Notes: generated by a model not told the origin, from the letters alone. Shown: positions 26,452 through 35,263, counted from the first letter of the stretch. The stretch: DNA of 64,000 bases from DATGKG01 sp963783145 (GCA_963783145.1 CAWAMM010000002.1:496001-560000); one strand, 5' to 3'. Made by a program: numbers and translations.

Positions 26452-26457
26452 ATTATA
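26452..26457 (-). promoter_or_regulatory. Candidate -10 box for the sufT-like gene
   Basis: The reverse strand reads TATAAT exactly at these positions. That would place transcription start near 26445, about 24 bases before the ATG at 26421. No good -35 hexamer is visible. This spacing is one reason the start at 26421 was preferred over 26436. Confidence 0.35.
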
Positions 26458-26516
26458 TAAGGATGGCGGCGGGATTTGATGCACCCCGTTGCGTATCGAT
26501 TTACGAGGAGGCAACG

Positions 26517-26861
26517 ATGCCCGACAAAGAAGATTTGTGCGATGAGGCGGTCGATCTCTTCGCCGACGACAAATTTGACGAAGCGATTGAACTCTACAAA
26601 CAGGCGCTCGAAGTAGACCCGAAGTTTGGCGATGCCGCGCAGGGCCTGGCGCTCTGCTACAAGGCCAAGGGCGATCTAGATACCGCGATCGCGGTCACCA
26701 ACGAGTACGTCAAGCATGAGCCCGAGGACATCCTCGCGTTCACCAACCTGAGCATGTTCTATCAGCAGAAGGGCATGATAAAGGAAGCGGAAGCGGCGGG
26801 CGCGGAGGCGCGCAGACTCGATTGGAAGCGGCAACTCAAGGAAGCGAAACCGAAATCATGA
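26517..26861 (+). CDS. TPR-repeat protein
   Basis: 114 residues from the ATG at 26517, which has GAGGAGG upstream. Three tetratricopeptide units can be traced: DEAVDLFADDKFDEAIELYKQALEVDP, GDAAQGLALCYKAKGDLDTAIA, and ILAFTNLSMFYQQKGMIKEAEA. A cytoplasmic adaptor-type protein, with an acidic N-terminus. No catalytic motif. The partner is unknown, but it is divergent from the sufT-like gene. Confidence 0.9.
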   Translation: MPDKEDLCDEAVDLFADDKFDEAIELYKQALEVDPKFGDAAQGLALCYKAKGDLDTAIAVTNEYVKHEPEDILAFTNLSMFYQQKGMIKEAEAAGAEARRLDWKRQLKEAKPKS

Positions 26862-26873
26862 TTGCTAACGAAC

Positions 26874-27008
26874 GAGGCGCGAAGCGGGCGCAGCTGCCGC
26901 GCAGCGGCCCCGAGGCGTAGCGCAGCAGAGTCGAGGGAGATTGAAAGAGAGCACGTTTTTGAATGAGGCGCGAAGCGGGCGCAGCTGCCACGCATCGGCC
27001 CCGAGGCG
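26874..27008 (+). repeat. Two direct repeats of 44 bases
   Basis: 26874-26917 and 26965-27008 are 42 of 44 identical (start GAGGCGCGAAGCGGGCG). They occupy the 224-base gap between the TPR gene and an SDR. After the second copy the sequence continues with more CGAAGC/GAGGCGG short repeats up to about 27055. No gene is seen in this gap. Confidence 0.8.
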
Positions 27009-27085
27009 GCGCGAAGCCGCTGAGGCGGAGCGTAAGCGGAGTCGAAGCGAAATATAAGAGTCGCGGAGTCGACGGAGATCTAAAG

Positions 27086-27850
27086 ATGAAACTAAAAGAC
27101 AAAGTGGTGCTGATCACCGGCGGCGGCTCCGGACTGGGGCGCGAGACCGGACTGACTTTCGCGCGCGAGGGAGCCAAGGTGGGAATCAACGATGTGCGAC
27201 CCGAGTCGGCGCACAACGTGGTGACCGAGATAGAGCGCGCTGGCGGCAAGGGCGCGAAGGCATTCGTCGCCGACGTCTCGAACAGCGCCGCAGTGAAAAA
27301 GATGTTCGCGGATTTCATCGCGGCCTACGGCACGATCGACATCCTCATTAACAATGCCGGCATCGGGAGGATTCGCGAGAACGACGACGTCGCGGCGGGC
27401 ACGCCGGATCTGAGCGATGACGATTGGCACAAGATGCTCTCGACGCACCTCGATTCGACGTTCTTCTGCACGCGTGAGGCGCTCAAGACGATGATTCCCA
27501 AGAAGAGCGGGCGCATCATCAACCTCGCGTCGATCGCGGCGACCACCGGCCTCGCGTTCGCGCCGCATTACTGCGCGGCCAAGGGCGGCATCGCGTCGTT
27601 CACCAAATCCGTCGCGCGCGAGGTGGTAGGGCACGGCATCCTGGTCAATGCGATCGCGCCCGGCTTCATCGAGACGCCGATGACCGCGCCGATCGAGGCG
27701 CCGCTGAAGCAGCAGGTCATCGCGATGACGCCGATCGGGCGCTTCGGCGAACCGCGCGAGATTGCCGCGGCCGCATTGTTCCTCGCCTCGGATGATGGAT
27801 CATTCATGGTGGGGCAAATCGTCAGCCCCAACGGCGGATACGTAATCTGA
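27086..27850 (+). CDS. Short-chain dehydrogenase/reductase
   Basis: 254 residues from the ATG at 27086 (CGGAGA upstream); longer frames begin inside the direct-repeat region. LITGGGSGLG is the NAD-binding motif, LINNAGIG the next, IINLASIAATTG carries Ser, and Tyr-Lys is in APHYCAAKGG. MVGQIVSPNGGYVI at the end is the standard SDR C-terminus. Substrate unknown. It is followed by an EthD-like gene after 18 bases. Confidence 0.92.
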   Translation: MKLKDKVVLITGGGSGLGRETGLTFAREGAKVGINDVRPESAHNVVTEIERAGGKGAKAFVADVSNSAAVKKMFADFIAAYGTIDILINNAGIGRIRENDDVAAGTPDLSDDDWHKMLSTHLDSTFFCTREALKTMIPKKSGRIINLASIAATTGLAFAPHYCAAKGGIASFTKSVAREVVGHGILVNAIAPGFIETPMTAPIEAPLKQQVIAMTPIGRFGEPREIAAAALFLASDDGSFMVGQIVSPNGGYVI

Positions 27851-27868
27851 TCTGCACTGGAGGTCGCG

Positions 27869-28501
27869 ATGAATTTCACCTACGTGGCATTCAACTACCA
27901 GAGCGACGACCTCGAGGCCGAGGAGCGCAACTACCTGGGGCATCACGTCGGGCTCGCGAAGAGCCTGCCGGGCCTGCGCCAGTACTACACCGCCAAGACG
28001 ATGGAGCATCGCGGCGAGAAGCCGTCGCATTTTCGCCAGGCGCTCCTCGCATTCGAGAGCGCCGAGGCCTCCGCCAGCGCACTTCAGAATCCCGCGGGTC
28101 TGGCGTTGATTGCTGACACGCAGGCGCATCTGAAGGACCTGCGCAATCTTCTGTTCGACGGCGAGATCATCGTGCCATTCGAGGGTCGCAAGTCCGGCCA
28201 GAAATGCTTTCTGATGGCGGCGGAGTTCAACCTCGATAAGCCGAACCTCGAGGCCGCGGAGAAGCGCTATCGCGAGCATCACACGAGCATCGCGCGACGG
28301 CTGCCGGGACTGCGCAATTACATGATCGGAAAAATCGGCGCGGGCGCCGATCGGTATCGAATCGCGATCCTGGCGTTCGATTCCTACGATGCCTTCAAAG
28401 ATGCGTACCGCTCCCCGGTCGGCGCCGAACTCATCAAGGACGAGAACGAAACCATCCACGATGCACGAGTACTGCGCCTTGATGCGCGGGTGGAGGTGTA
28501 A
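27869..28501 (+). CDS. Tandem EthD-domain protein
   Basis: 210 residues made of two similar halves of the EthD/ABM dimeric fold. Half 1 reads NYLGHHVGLAKSLPGLRQYY, half 2 KRYREHHTSIARRLPGLRNY; both have the xxHH...LPGLRxY signature. EthD proteins help or perform breakdown of xenobiotics and polyketide-like compounds, and usually occur as single domains that dimerise; here the dimer is fused. GGAGG precedes the ATG. It is probably co-transcribed with the preceding SDR. Confidence 0.85.
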   Translation: MNFTYVAFNYQSDDLEAEERNYLGHHVGLAKSLPGLRQYYTAKTMEHRGEKPSHFRQALLAFESAEASASALQNPAGLALIADTQAHLKDLRNLLFDGEIIVPFEGRKSGQKCFLMAAEFNLDKPNLEAAEKRYREHHTSIARRLPGLRNYMIGKIGAGADRYRIAILAFDSYDAFKDAYRSPVGAELIKDENETIHDARVLRLDARVEV

Positions 28502-28552
28502 AATCCGCGTCAATCGCTCCAGGACCTCGCTCGATGATAATGTTGAGTACTC

Positions 28553-30124
28553 ATGTTGCAGCGATCTGCCGGTATCCTGATCCCTCTGTTCTCCCTGCGC
28601 ACCGCCGACGATCTCGGGCGCGGCGAGATCATGCAGATGAAGCCGATGATCGATTTCGCGATCAGCCTCGGCCATCGCGTGATCCAGTTGCTGCCGCTCG
28701 ATGAGACCGCGCCCAGCGAAGCCAGCCCCTATTCCGCGCTGACGCTGTTCGGGCTCGATCCGCTCTACATTTCGGCGACCGAAGTTGTGGGCGTCGGCAA
28801 GATGGCGATGCGGCGGGCGCGCAAGAGTGCCGGCGATCCAGCGCGGAAAATCTCACGCGAAAAATATGTGGCCCTCAAAAAGGAGCTGCTGGAGCGCGGT
28901 TTTGAAACATTCGCTTCGCGGGCGCGGGCCCGCGAGCGGCGCGCGCTCGACGAGTTCGTTCAGGAAAATTCCTACTGGATTCATGATTACGCGCTGTTCC
29001 GAGCGCTCAAGGATCACTTCGATTTCCGAAGCTGGGAACAATGGCCCGCCGAACTGGCGAAGCGGGACCCGAATGCGCTGGCCGCGGCGCGGCATGATTT
29101 GGCGCAGAGCATCCATAAGCATTCTTACTTCCAATTCCTCGCTCATCAGCAATGGAAATCGATACGCGACTATGCCAAGGAGCGCGGCGTGTTTATCGGA
29201 GGAGATCTCGCATTTTCGCCCGGACGCGATAGCGATGTAGTCTGGGCGCATCAGGAGAGCTTCGATCTAACGCGCAGCATCGGCACGCCGCCCGACGCTT
29301 TCAGCGAGACCGGGCAGCGCTGGGGCTTGCCGATGCCGAACTGGGCCACGATGCGCGCCGACGGCTTCCAAATCTGGCGCTCGCGAACCAGGCATGCGCG
29401 CACGCTCTATGACATGGTGCGAATCGATCACGTGGTCGGGCTCTATCGAACATTTTCGTTTGGCCCCGCGGACCCGCAAGACAAGGGGAGGTTCACGCCC
29501 GAAGACGAGCAGGAACAGCATGCGCAGGGCGAGGCGGTGATTCGCGCGCTTAAGGAGGAAGCCGGCGACATGCAACTCATCGCCGAGGACCTCGGCACGG
29601 TGCCGCCGTGGGTGCGCAAGTCGCTGACTGAACTAGGGATTCCCGGCTACAAAGTGATGCAGTGGGAGCGCGAATGGGATGCGCCCGGGCAGCCGTTCAT
29701 CAATCCGGCGAACTATCCTGAATTATCGCTGGCAACGACCGGCACCCATGATACCGAGGCGCTCACGTTATGGTGGCGTGAGCAGCCGATCGAGGAGCGG
29801 GCGCGGCTGGCGCAGGCGTTCAACCTCGATGGACGGGTGAACGTTCGCGCGCCACTGGGAATGCCCGTGCTCAATGAAATTCTGCGCGTGCTGTACGCGG
29901 CACCCTCCATTGTCACGGTGCTGCCGATGCAGGACCTCTTCGGATGGTCGGCGCGCATCAACACGCCGGCCACGATCAGCGAATCGAACTGGAGCTATCG
30001 CTTGCCGATTCCGTTGGAGCGGATCGCGACCAGCCATGCGATGCAGTCACGCGCAAAGGATTTGCGGCAGATCGCCGCGGAGACACACCGCTTCTACGGT
30101 TCCCAGACAACAGAGGTGCGCTAA
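28553..30124 (+). CDS. malQ: 4-alpha-glucanotransferase
   Basis: 523 residues. GH77 enzyme that moves glucan chains between maltodextrins (glycogen/maltose metabolism). The N-terminal GILIPLFSLRTADDLGRGE and WQLLPLDETAPSEASPYSA-like IQLLPLDETAP open the barrel. The catalytic nucleophile Asp is in RIDHVVGLYRTF, the acid Glu in LIAEDLGTVPPWVRK, and the third Asp in TGTHDTEAL. The start is the ATG at 28553. No other glycogen genes are nearby. In-frame coding-like sequence follows the TAA (see findings). Confidence 0.93.
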   Translation: MLQRSAGILIPLFSLRTADDLGRGEIMQMKPMIDFAISLGHRVIQLLPLDETAPSEASPYSALTLFGLDPLYISATEVVGVGKMAMRRARKSAGDPARKISREKYVALKKELLERGFETFASRARARERRALDEFVQENSYWIHDYALFRALKDHFDFRSWEQWPAELAKRDPNALAAARHDLAQSIHKHSYFQFLAHQQWKSIRDYAKERGVFIGGDLAFSPGRDSDVVWAHQESFDLTRSIGTPPDAFSETGQRWGLPMPNWATMRADGFQIWRSRTRHARTLYDMVRIDHVVGLYRTFSFGPADPQDKGRFTPEDEQEQHAQGEAVIRALKEEAGDMQLIAEDLGTVPPWVRKSLTELGIPGYKVMQWEREWDAPGQPFINPANYPELSLATTGTHDTEALTLWWREQPIEERARLAQAFNLDGRVNVRAPLGMPVLNEILRVLYAAPSIVTVLPMQDLFGWSARINTPATISESNWSYRLPIPLERIATSHAMQSRAKDLRQIAAETHRFYGSQTTEVR

Positions 30125-30255
30125 GGGCGCTATACGAACCTGATCGCCTACGACTGGAAAAAACTGGTGGATTTTTCCAAGTCGTTCGAAACGATCCAGA
30201 CCTCGGTGGATATTAACTAACGAGTTTTCGTTGGAGGATCGCGCTGATCGGCTGA

Positions 30256-31023
30256 TCACTTGTGCATCGACGAAAGGACTTTTTCCAAGGGCTCCTGACT
30301 GACTACGACGACGCCGCGCTCCGGCTGGTTCAAGTCAAGTGTGACGTAGATCGCCAAGCACACCAGCAAAATGAAACACAATGTTCCGGTGACTTCAATT
30401 GATGGCAAGAATCCCTGCTCGCGACCGATCAGAAGCGTGGTTACGATCGACGCGACCAGCAGCAGTACGATGATGCTGGTCGGAAGGCGATCGCGGATGG
30501 CGGCCAGTCGCGCTGCGTGGTTGCTGGTTACTTCGTTTAAGGCGTTGGTCAGCGAGACTGCGATCGGCGTGCCGTCGTTCAACGCCTGGCCAACCAAATC
30601 GGTCATTTGACCGTGCATCTGCTGAAACCGGACCAACGCCGTTTCAAGTTCGGAATCACTGACTTGTTCGCGAGCCAACTGGAGTCGAAGTTCGGTGTAT
30701 TCCCTTATGACGCCCTGCAGCTTCGTTCGGGTTGGCTCTCTGAGGAACGTGGCGCAGGTATAAAAATCGCCGATCGCATTGCCGTCGGCGACCACCGCCA
30801 ATCGGCGCTGGTCGTGCTTGCTGATCGACACTCCAAAGGTGAACGCCAGCAACAAACCGAGCAGCGCCATGCTGGCGTCGTCGAACTTCGATGGTTGCCT
30901 TCCGCCGCCATTGCGACGCAACCGCTCACCCATCCAAATTCCGACCCTCCATGCCACCAGCATGCCTAAAGCGAGAGCCAGAGAAACGTTCCAGGCCTTC
31001 ATCTGCGCGACGATCATGTCCAT
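30256..31023 (-). CDS. DUF4239 (bestrophin-like) membrane protein
   Basis: 255 residues with four hydrophobic segments: about residues 13-29, 50-66, 181-200 and 210-228. The stretch LLGLLLAFTFGVSISKHDQRR and VADGNAIGDFYTCATFL match the DUF4239 family, related to bestrophin-like anion channels. The function is not known experimentally here. The gene stands alone: it ends convergently with malQ, and the next reverse-strand gene upstream is more than 200 bases away. Confidence 0.78.
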   Translation of the reverse strand: MDMIVAQMKAWNVSLALALGMLVAWRVGIWMGERLRRNGGGRQPSKFDDASMALLGLLLAFTFGVSISKHDQRRLAVVADGNAIGDFYTCATFLREPTRTKLQGVIREYTELRLQLAREQVSDSELETALVRFQQMHGQMTDLVGQALNDGTPIAVSLTNALNEVTSNHAARLAAIRDRLPTSIIVLLLVASIVTTLLIGREQGFLPSIEVTGTLCFILLVCLAIYVTLDLNQPERGVVVVSQEPLEKVLSSMHK

Positions 31024-31172
31024 CAGTTAAAACCCGCGGCGTCGGCGGTCAAAAAGGGGTTGTAGCATAACCTTTCCGGCGCCAGGGTATGCGGGTGCTC
31101 ACGATTTAGGGGAAATCGCGCTGAAAACCGGCTGCGCCTGGAAACTCAAAACCACGAATTAGCCGGACTAGT

Positions 31173-31221
31173 AAAAAAGAGCGAGGAAACCCCTCGCCCG
31201 CGGTGTGCAAGGAGGGGTTTC
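31173..31221 (-). terminator. Rho-independent terminator of the HSL-type esterase gene
   Basis: On the reverse strand a 6-base stem GCGAGG/CCTCGC (31192-31197/31181-31186) with a 5-base loop is followed by TC and six Ts (31178-31173). A longer alternative hairpin, GAAACCCCTC (31186-31195) with GAGGGGTTTC (31212-31221), overlaps it. It lies 20 bases after the esterase stop codon. Confidence 0.75.
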
Positions 31222-31241
31222 AAAATCGCACACTCCGGTTG

Positions 31242-32135
31242 CTAGACGTGGCGGCGCAGGAACGCGAACATCGACTTGAGGCCGTCGCGGCACGCCGTCA
31301 GTTCGTTCATCTGCAGGAACGCATGCGGCATTTCTTCCATCAGATGCAGCTCGCTCTCGATGTTGGCGCGGCGCAGCGCTTCCGCCATCGCCTTGGACTC
31401 GGGAAGCAGTTCGTCCGCGGTGCCGCAAATCACGAAGCATGCCGGCAGCGCCCCCGCCTTCACTCCTCGCATCGGACTGACGCGCGGATCGGTCAGAGCG
31501 GCTGGATATTGGCTGCCGAGATATGCGCGCGCCATCCCATCGAGCATCGGATTGTTTTTGGAGCGCTCGATCAGCGCCGGGAAATCGAACACGCCATAGA
31601 TCAGCGCACCGGCGCGGGCCTTGGGAGCGCTCGCATCCGATGACAATGCGACCAGCGTCGCGGCGGTGAGATTGCCGCCCGCGGAGTCTCCTCCGATGGC
31701 GAGCCGGCTCGCGTCGCCATTCCATTTCTTCGCGTTGGAGCTGATCCATTTCGCGGCGAAGACGCAATCGTCGAGGCCCGCGGGAAACGGGTTTTCGGGT
31801 GCGAGCCGATAGTCGAGGTTAATGGTCAAATAGCCTTCCGCCGCGCACTGCTTCGCCAGCTTATCATGGGTTTTGGGGCTGCCCATGATCCATCCGCCGC
31901 CGTGGATGTAGAGCATCACCGGATGTGGTCCTGCCCCCTTGGGAACGATGACATCGGCACGCAGTCCGGGACGCAGTTCGAGGCCGGGATGAAACGCGCC
32001 CACCGCGGGCGGGTCGACATTCATCTTGGCGGATTCAGCGTCGAGCGCCTTGCGCATCTCATGCAGCGAGGGCGGCATCTTGGCGGCAAATTCGTTCCAT
32101 TCGCGGATGACGGTTTTTTCGCGGTCGGTCAGCAT
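31242..32135 (-). CDS. Hormone-sensitive lipase (HSL)-family esterase
   Basis: 297 residues from the ATG at 32135 (GGAGG upstream); longer frames overlap an upstream AT-rich leader. The HSL oxyanion motif HGGGW and nucleophile motif GDSAGG are present, followed by the Asp in CGTADELLPES and the His in EEMPHAFLQM. It hydrolyses short-chain esters. The N-terminal cap of about 70 residues is normal for the family. Ends at a strong terminator. Confidence 0.92.
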   Translation of the reverse strand: MLTDREKTVIREWNEFAAKMPPSLHEMRKALDAESAKMNVDPPAVGAFHPGLELRPGLRADVIVPKGAGPHPVMLYIHGGGWIMGSPKTHDKLAKQCAAEGYLTINLDYRLAPENPFPAGLDDCVFAAKWISSNAKKWNGDASRLAIGGDSAGGNLTAATLVALSSDASAPKARAGALIYGVFDFPALIERSKNNPMLDGMARAYLGSQYPAALTDPRVSPMRGVKAGALPACFVICGTADELLPESKAMAEALRRANIESELHLMEEMPHAFLQMNELTACRDGLKSMFAFLRRHV

Positions 32136-32217
32136 CGGAGGATCCTCCGTTAATCGGGAAATTTCCCCGACTATCGTCCAATCAAAAAAAATGTCAACGC
32201 ACGAAATCGACGACGAT

Positions 32218-32559
32218 CTATGCCGCCACCCGGGAGCGACCATGAGCGCGAGACCGCGGCTTGGGTCGCACTCGAATTTCGACATCCATGTCGAGTGCGT
32301 TGAGCAAACGAAACATTCGGGCCACGGAAAAGCCCTCAACCCGGCCGCGCATGAGTGCCGAAACCTTGGGTTGGTCGATGCCGAGAATTCCGGCCGCCTG
32401 GCGTTGGCTTAATCCGCGTGCGCGAAGACAATCCACGATCCGTCGAAGCAACTCGGTTTCGACCGCGAGCTCCTCGGCGTTTGGGAGCCGCAGGTCTGCG
32501 AAGACGTTGCCGCTACCTTTCACGAATTTTTCCGGCTTGCCGGTAATTGTTCGGCCCAT
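32218..32559 (-). CDS. XRE/HigA-type antitoxin
   Basis: 113 residues. A helix-turn-helix of the XRE type: LSQRQAAGILGIDQPKVSALMRGRVEGFS, followed by VEIRVRP. This is the usual antitoxin partner of Gp49/HigB-like toxins and probably represses its own operon. The gene overlaps the toxin gene by 40 bases in another frame, so the two are translated together. The basic tail RPKPRSRAHGRSR is unusual and may add DNA contact. Confidence 0.88.
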   Translation of the reverse strand: MGRTITGKPEKFVKGSGNVFADLRLPNAEELAVETELLRRIVDCLRARGLSQRQAAGILGIDQPKVSALMRGRVEGFSVARMFRLLNALDMDVEIRVRPKPRSRAHGRSRVAA

Positions 32560-32894
32560 TTCAGTCTCGTTCTGATTAAGTCTATTTCGGTCTGCGGCGT
32601 TGCGATGCCGCGCTTCGATTTTTTCTGAAACGCATGCAACACATAGACACAGTCTTCGAAACGCACCGTGTAGACCGCCCGATATGTGGCACGATCGTAG
32701 TCTTCGATGATTTCAATGACACTTGCCCCGGAGAATCCCTTCATGGCCTTTGCGGCTGGATGCTTGCTGCCTGCCTGGGCAAACTGAAGGGCGCGACCGA
32801 TTCCGATTCGCACGGCCTTCGGAAAGCTGCGAACAACCCGCAGCGCACCAGGAGCCCATTCCAACGGCTTCAGTGATGCCAATTTTAGCATCAT
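32520..32894 (-). CDS. HigB/Gp49-like toxin of a toxin-antitoxin pair
   Basis: 124 residues starting MMLKLASLKPLEW at 32894. The RelE/HigB fold is clear in the Gp49-like (DUF891) motif AYTVRFEDCVYVLHAFQKKSKRG, after GSKHPAAKAMKGF. Toxins of this family cut mRNA on the ribosome. The antitoxin follows in the same operon (HigBA order, toxin first). The pair is flanked by unrelated genes, as expected of a mobile TA module. Confidence 0.88.
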   Translation of the reverse strand: MMLKLASLKPLEWAPGALRVVRSFPKAVRIGIGRALQFAQAGSKHPAAKAMKGFSGASVIEIIEDYDRATYRAVYTVRFEDCVYVLHAFQKKSKRGIATPQTEIDLIRTRLKWAEQLPASRKNS

Positions 32895-32955
32895 GTTTCT
32901 TTCGACCACAAGCGATTCATTTGTGCGATGCTCGACGCGCTCCAGTCCACGAGGA

Positions 32956-34065
32956 TCAACGGATCAGTTGGAAAAGATTGCTGTAGTCGTCGGTCCAGAG
33001 CCGCACCGTTTTTTGATCGTCGAGCGATTTCAAATGCGCCGCAATCTCCGGCTGACTCAGCACCTTGTCGGTGCGACTGAGGAGGACCCAATCGCTATCG
33101 TCATAAATCGGCTCTTTGGGGCGATCGATCACTATCCCGCCATGCAAATTGAAGGCGCGCGCCAGTTGATGAGCGAGCGGGGCCAGATTTAGAAATCGAT
33201 TCGAGATGTGCAGCGCGAGGACGCCGTCGGGCTTGAGCTCGCGCAGGTAGGTCGCGATTGCCTCGCGGGTCAGCAGATGCACCGGGACCGCGTCTCCGCT
33301 GAACGCATCGATCGCGAGCACGTCGAAGTTCTGCGGCTGACCGGCGGCCAATTCGCGCTCCATCGAAAGTCGCGCGTCACCGGTTATGATGTCGACCTTC
33401 GCGCTCGAATCGCGGATATAGCTGAAGTAACCTCCCGGGTCGGTCGCGATGCGGATGATCACGGGATTGATCTCGTAGTAGCGAAAGTAGTCCCCGAGTT
33501 CTCCCCAGGACGCCAGCGTGCCGGTGCCGAGGCCCAATACCCCTACCCGCAGCGGCCAGTCTTTGGGGTTCGGCGAAAGGCGGTTGGGATGATTCGCCAT
33601 TACCAGTCCGATGCCGCTCTGGGGTCCATAGTACGAAGTCGGCTGGTAACGTTCATGCTGCCCGGCGAACTGCTCGCCATGCATTATACGGCCGCTCCAA
33701 AGCTGGTAGACCTTGTAGTCTGGATCCTTCGGCGCATTAGTCATCACGCGAAAAACCCCATAAAAGTTCCGCGTCACCATCGCGGCAGTTCGGTAGCCCA
33801 CAATGCTCGAAGTGACCGACAAACCCGCCACGATCACGATCGCCGCCAGCAGCGCGAATTGGGCGAGCAATCCGGGACGCGTCCGCAGTCGGGATTTCCT
33901 TCCGAACAAGAGCAGCAGCAATCCGGCCCCGATAACGATCAATTGCGGCAGATCGTAGAGCAGGCCGAATGCGCCGATGCCGATCAGCTTGGGGAAGTGC
34001 CAACGCGCCGACCAGCAACGCGATCGCGAGTGCGGGACGGCGTTGATGGATCCACGATTTCTCAT
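32956..34065 (-). CDS. Fused MFS/spermidine synthase, 3' part (split by frameshift)
   Basis: The stop side of the split gene. The protein continues LIGIGAFGLLYDLPQ and then a spermidine synthase-like methyltransferase fold: VGVLGLGTGTLASWG (cofactor loop), YYEINPVIIRIA, ITGDARLSMEREL and DVLAIDAFSGDAVPVHLLT. Homology begins near 33993; the ATG at 34065 is not a real start. The domain may transfer an aminopropyl or related group. The 5' part is the next entry. Confidence 0.75.
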   Translation of the reverse strand: MRNRGSINAVPHSRSRCWSARWHFPKLIGIGAFGLLYDLPQLIVIGAGLLLLLFGRKSRLRTRPGLLAQFALLAAIVIVAGLSVTSSIVGYRTAAMVTRNFYGVFRVMTNAPKDPDYKVYQLWSGRIMHGEQFAGQHERYQPTSYYGPQSGIGLVMANHPNRLSPNPKDWPLRVGVLGLGTGTLASWGELGDYFRYYEINPVIIRIATDPGGYFSYIRDSSAKVDIITGDARLSMERELAAGQPQNFDVLAIDAFSGDAVPVHLLTREAIATYLRELKPDGVLALHISNRFLNLAPLAHQLARAFNLHGGIVIDRPKEPIYDDSDWVLLSRTDKVLSQPEIAAHLKSLDDQKTVRLWTDDYSNLFQLIR

Positions 34066-35263
34066 CGCGCAGCAGCACCACGAACATCAGCACCATTGCC
34101 ATCGAAATTGCGAGCCGCGATTCCCAGTAGCCACGAAACAGCAATGGCGCGACGATCGCTCCGACGACACCGCCGAGCGCGCCGCCGAGGGCGACCATCA
34201 GATAGAAGCCCGTGAGGTCGCGCGCATGGGGCCGCATCCGCACCAGCTCGCCGTGACAGACCATGCACAGGGTGAAGAGCAGCGCGGCCGCGGTGCTGAT
34301 TTGAATGGCGAGATTGACGCGATTTGGTGCGACCCCGAAGTGGCTGAGATAGAGGAGCGCCTGGTCGCTCTGCACCAACAGGATCAAGCTCAGGAAAATG
34401 GTGATCAACAGCGCGGGATGGAAGATGCGGCGCCGGTACCATCGTTCGTTGTCGAAACAAATGATGAAGGAAATCAGATACAGCGCGAGCGGCAGAATCC
34501 ACAGAAACGGTATGGGTGCGATGTCCTGGGTCATCTGGTTGGTCGACGCGATGAGCATCAGCGAGGCGGAAGCGGCGAGCAGGATCCACATTGTGAAGGT
34601 GGTCGCGGAGGGCTTCTCGATCTCGCTGACGCTTTCCGCCCGAGGTTCGATGTCGTTCGGCGATTTCCACAAAATCAACGCACATAATGCGATTCCGACC
34701 GCGAAGAGCAGATAGATTGCCGCCCACACGAGGCCCTGGGTCCCGAGATGCAGCGCCGGTTCCACCACGAATGGGTAAGTGATCAGCGCGAGCAGCGAAC
34801 CTACATTCGATAGCGAGTAGAGGCGATATGGCGAGGCCTGGTGCGTACGCGCGAACCAGGCTTGCAGCAGCGGTCCGGTACTCGAAAGGACCAAGTAGGG
34901 GAGCCCGACACTGACAGTGAGCAGCACGAGGATTCGGAGGATCGGAAAATCCGGCGCGCTCGGCCTCCAGCTAGGGCCAGGCATGATGGGCGATTTCCAA
35001 ATCGTCGCGAGCGCGCCCATCAATGCGACGCATCCAATTACCAGCGCCAAATGAACGATCACCTGGGTGCACGCGGTCAGTCGCGTACCGATCAGGTGCG
35101 CATAGAGGTATCCAACTACCAGCAGCAGCTGGAAAAACAGCAGGCAGGTATTCCATACCGATGCGGCGCCGCCGAACCACGGCAGGATGTACTTCGCGAG
35201 CATCGGCTCGACCTGGAACAACAGAAAGGCGCTGAGGAAAATGGTGGCCGCGTAAATCCGCAT
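33737..35263 (-). CDS. Fused MFS/spermidine synthase, 5' part (split by frameshift)
   Basis: 508 codons; the true part runs from 35263 to about 33994. Many hydrophobic segments form an MFS-like membrane domain, starting IYAATIFLSAFLLFQVEPMLAKYILPWFGGAA, which is the typical start of fused MFS/spermidine synthase proteins. The frame goes wrong after VGALALPQ, where the homologous protein goes on in another frame. The C-run at 33991-33994 (GGGG on the plus strand) has one base too many; removing it joins the two parts into about 770 residues. Sequencing error or real inactivation cannot be told apart. Confidence 0.8.
   Translation of the reverse strand: MRIYAATIFLSAFLLFQVEPMLAKYILPWFGGAASVWNTCLLFFQLLLVVGYLYAHLIGTRLTACTQVIVHLALVIGCVALMGALATIWKSPIMPGPSWRPSAPDFPILRILVLLTVSVGLPYLVLSSTGPLLQAWFARTHQASPYRLYSLSNVGSLLALITYPFVVEPALHLGTQGLVWAAIYLLFAVGIALCALILWKSPNDIEPRAESVSEIEKPSATTFTMWILLAASASLMLIASTNQMTQDIAPIPFLWILPLALYLISFIICFDNERWYRRRIFHPALLITIFLSLILLVQSDQALLYLSHFGVAPNRVNLAIQISTAAALLFTLCMVCHGELVRMRPHARDLTGFYLMVALGGALGGVVGAIVAPLLFRGYWESRLAISMAMVLMFVVLLRDEKSWIHQRRPALAIALLVGALALPQADRHRRIRPALRSAAIDRYRGRIAAALVRKEIPTADASRIARPIRAAGGDRDRGGFVGHFEHCGLPNCRDGDAELLWGFSRDD

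Noticed and set aside
33208..34215. A 335-codon frame on the plus strand.
   Set aside because: It overlaps the membrane/spermidine synthase gene on the other strand and is rich in Arg, Gln and Asp with no domain, as expected for an antisense frame in GC-rich DNA.
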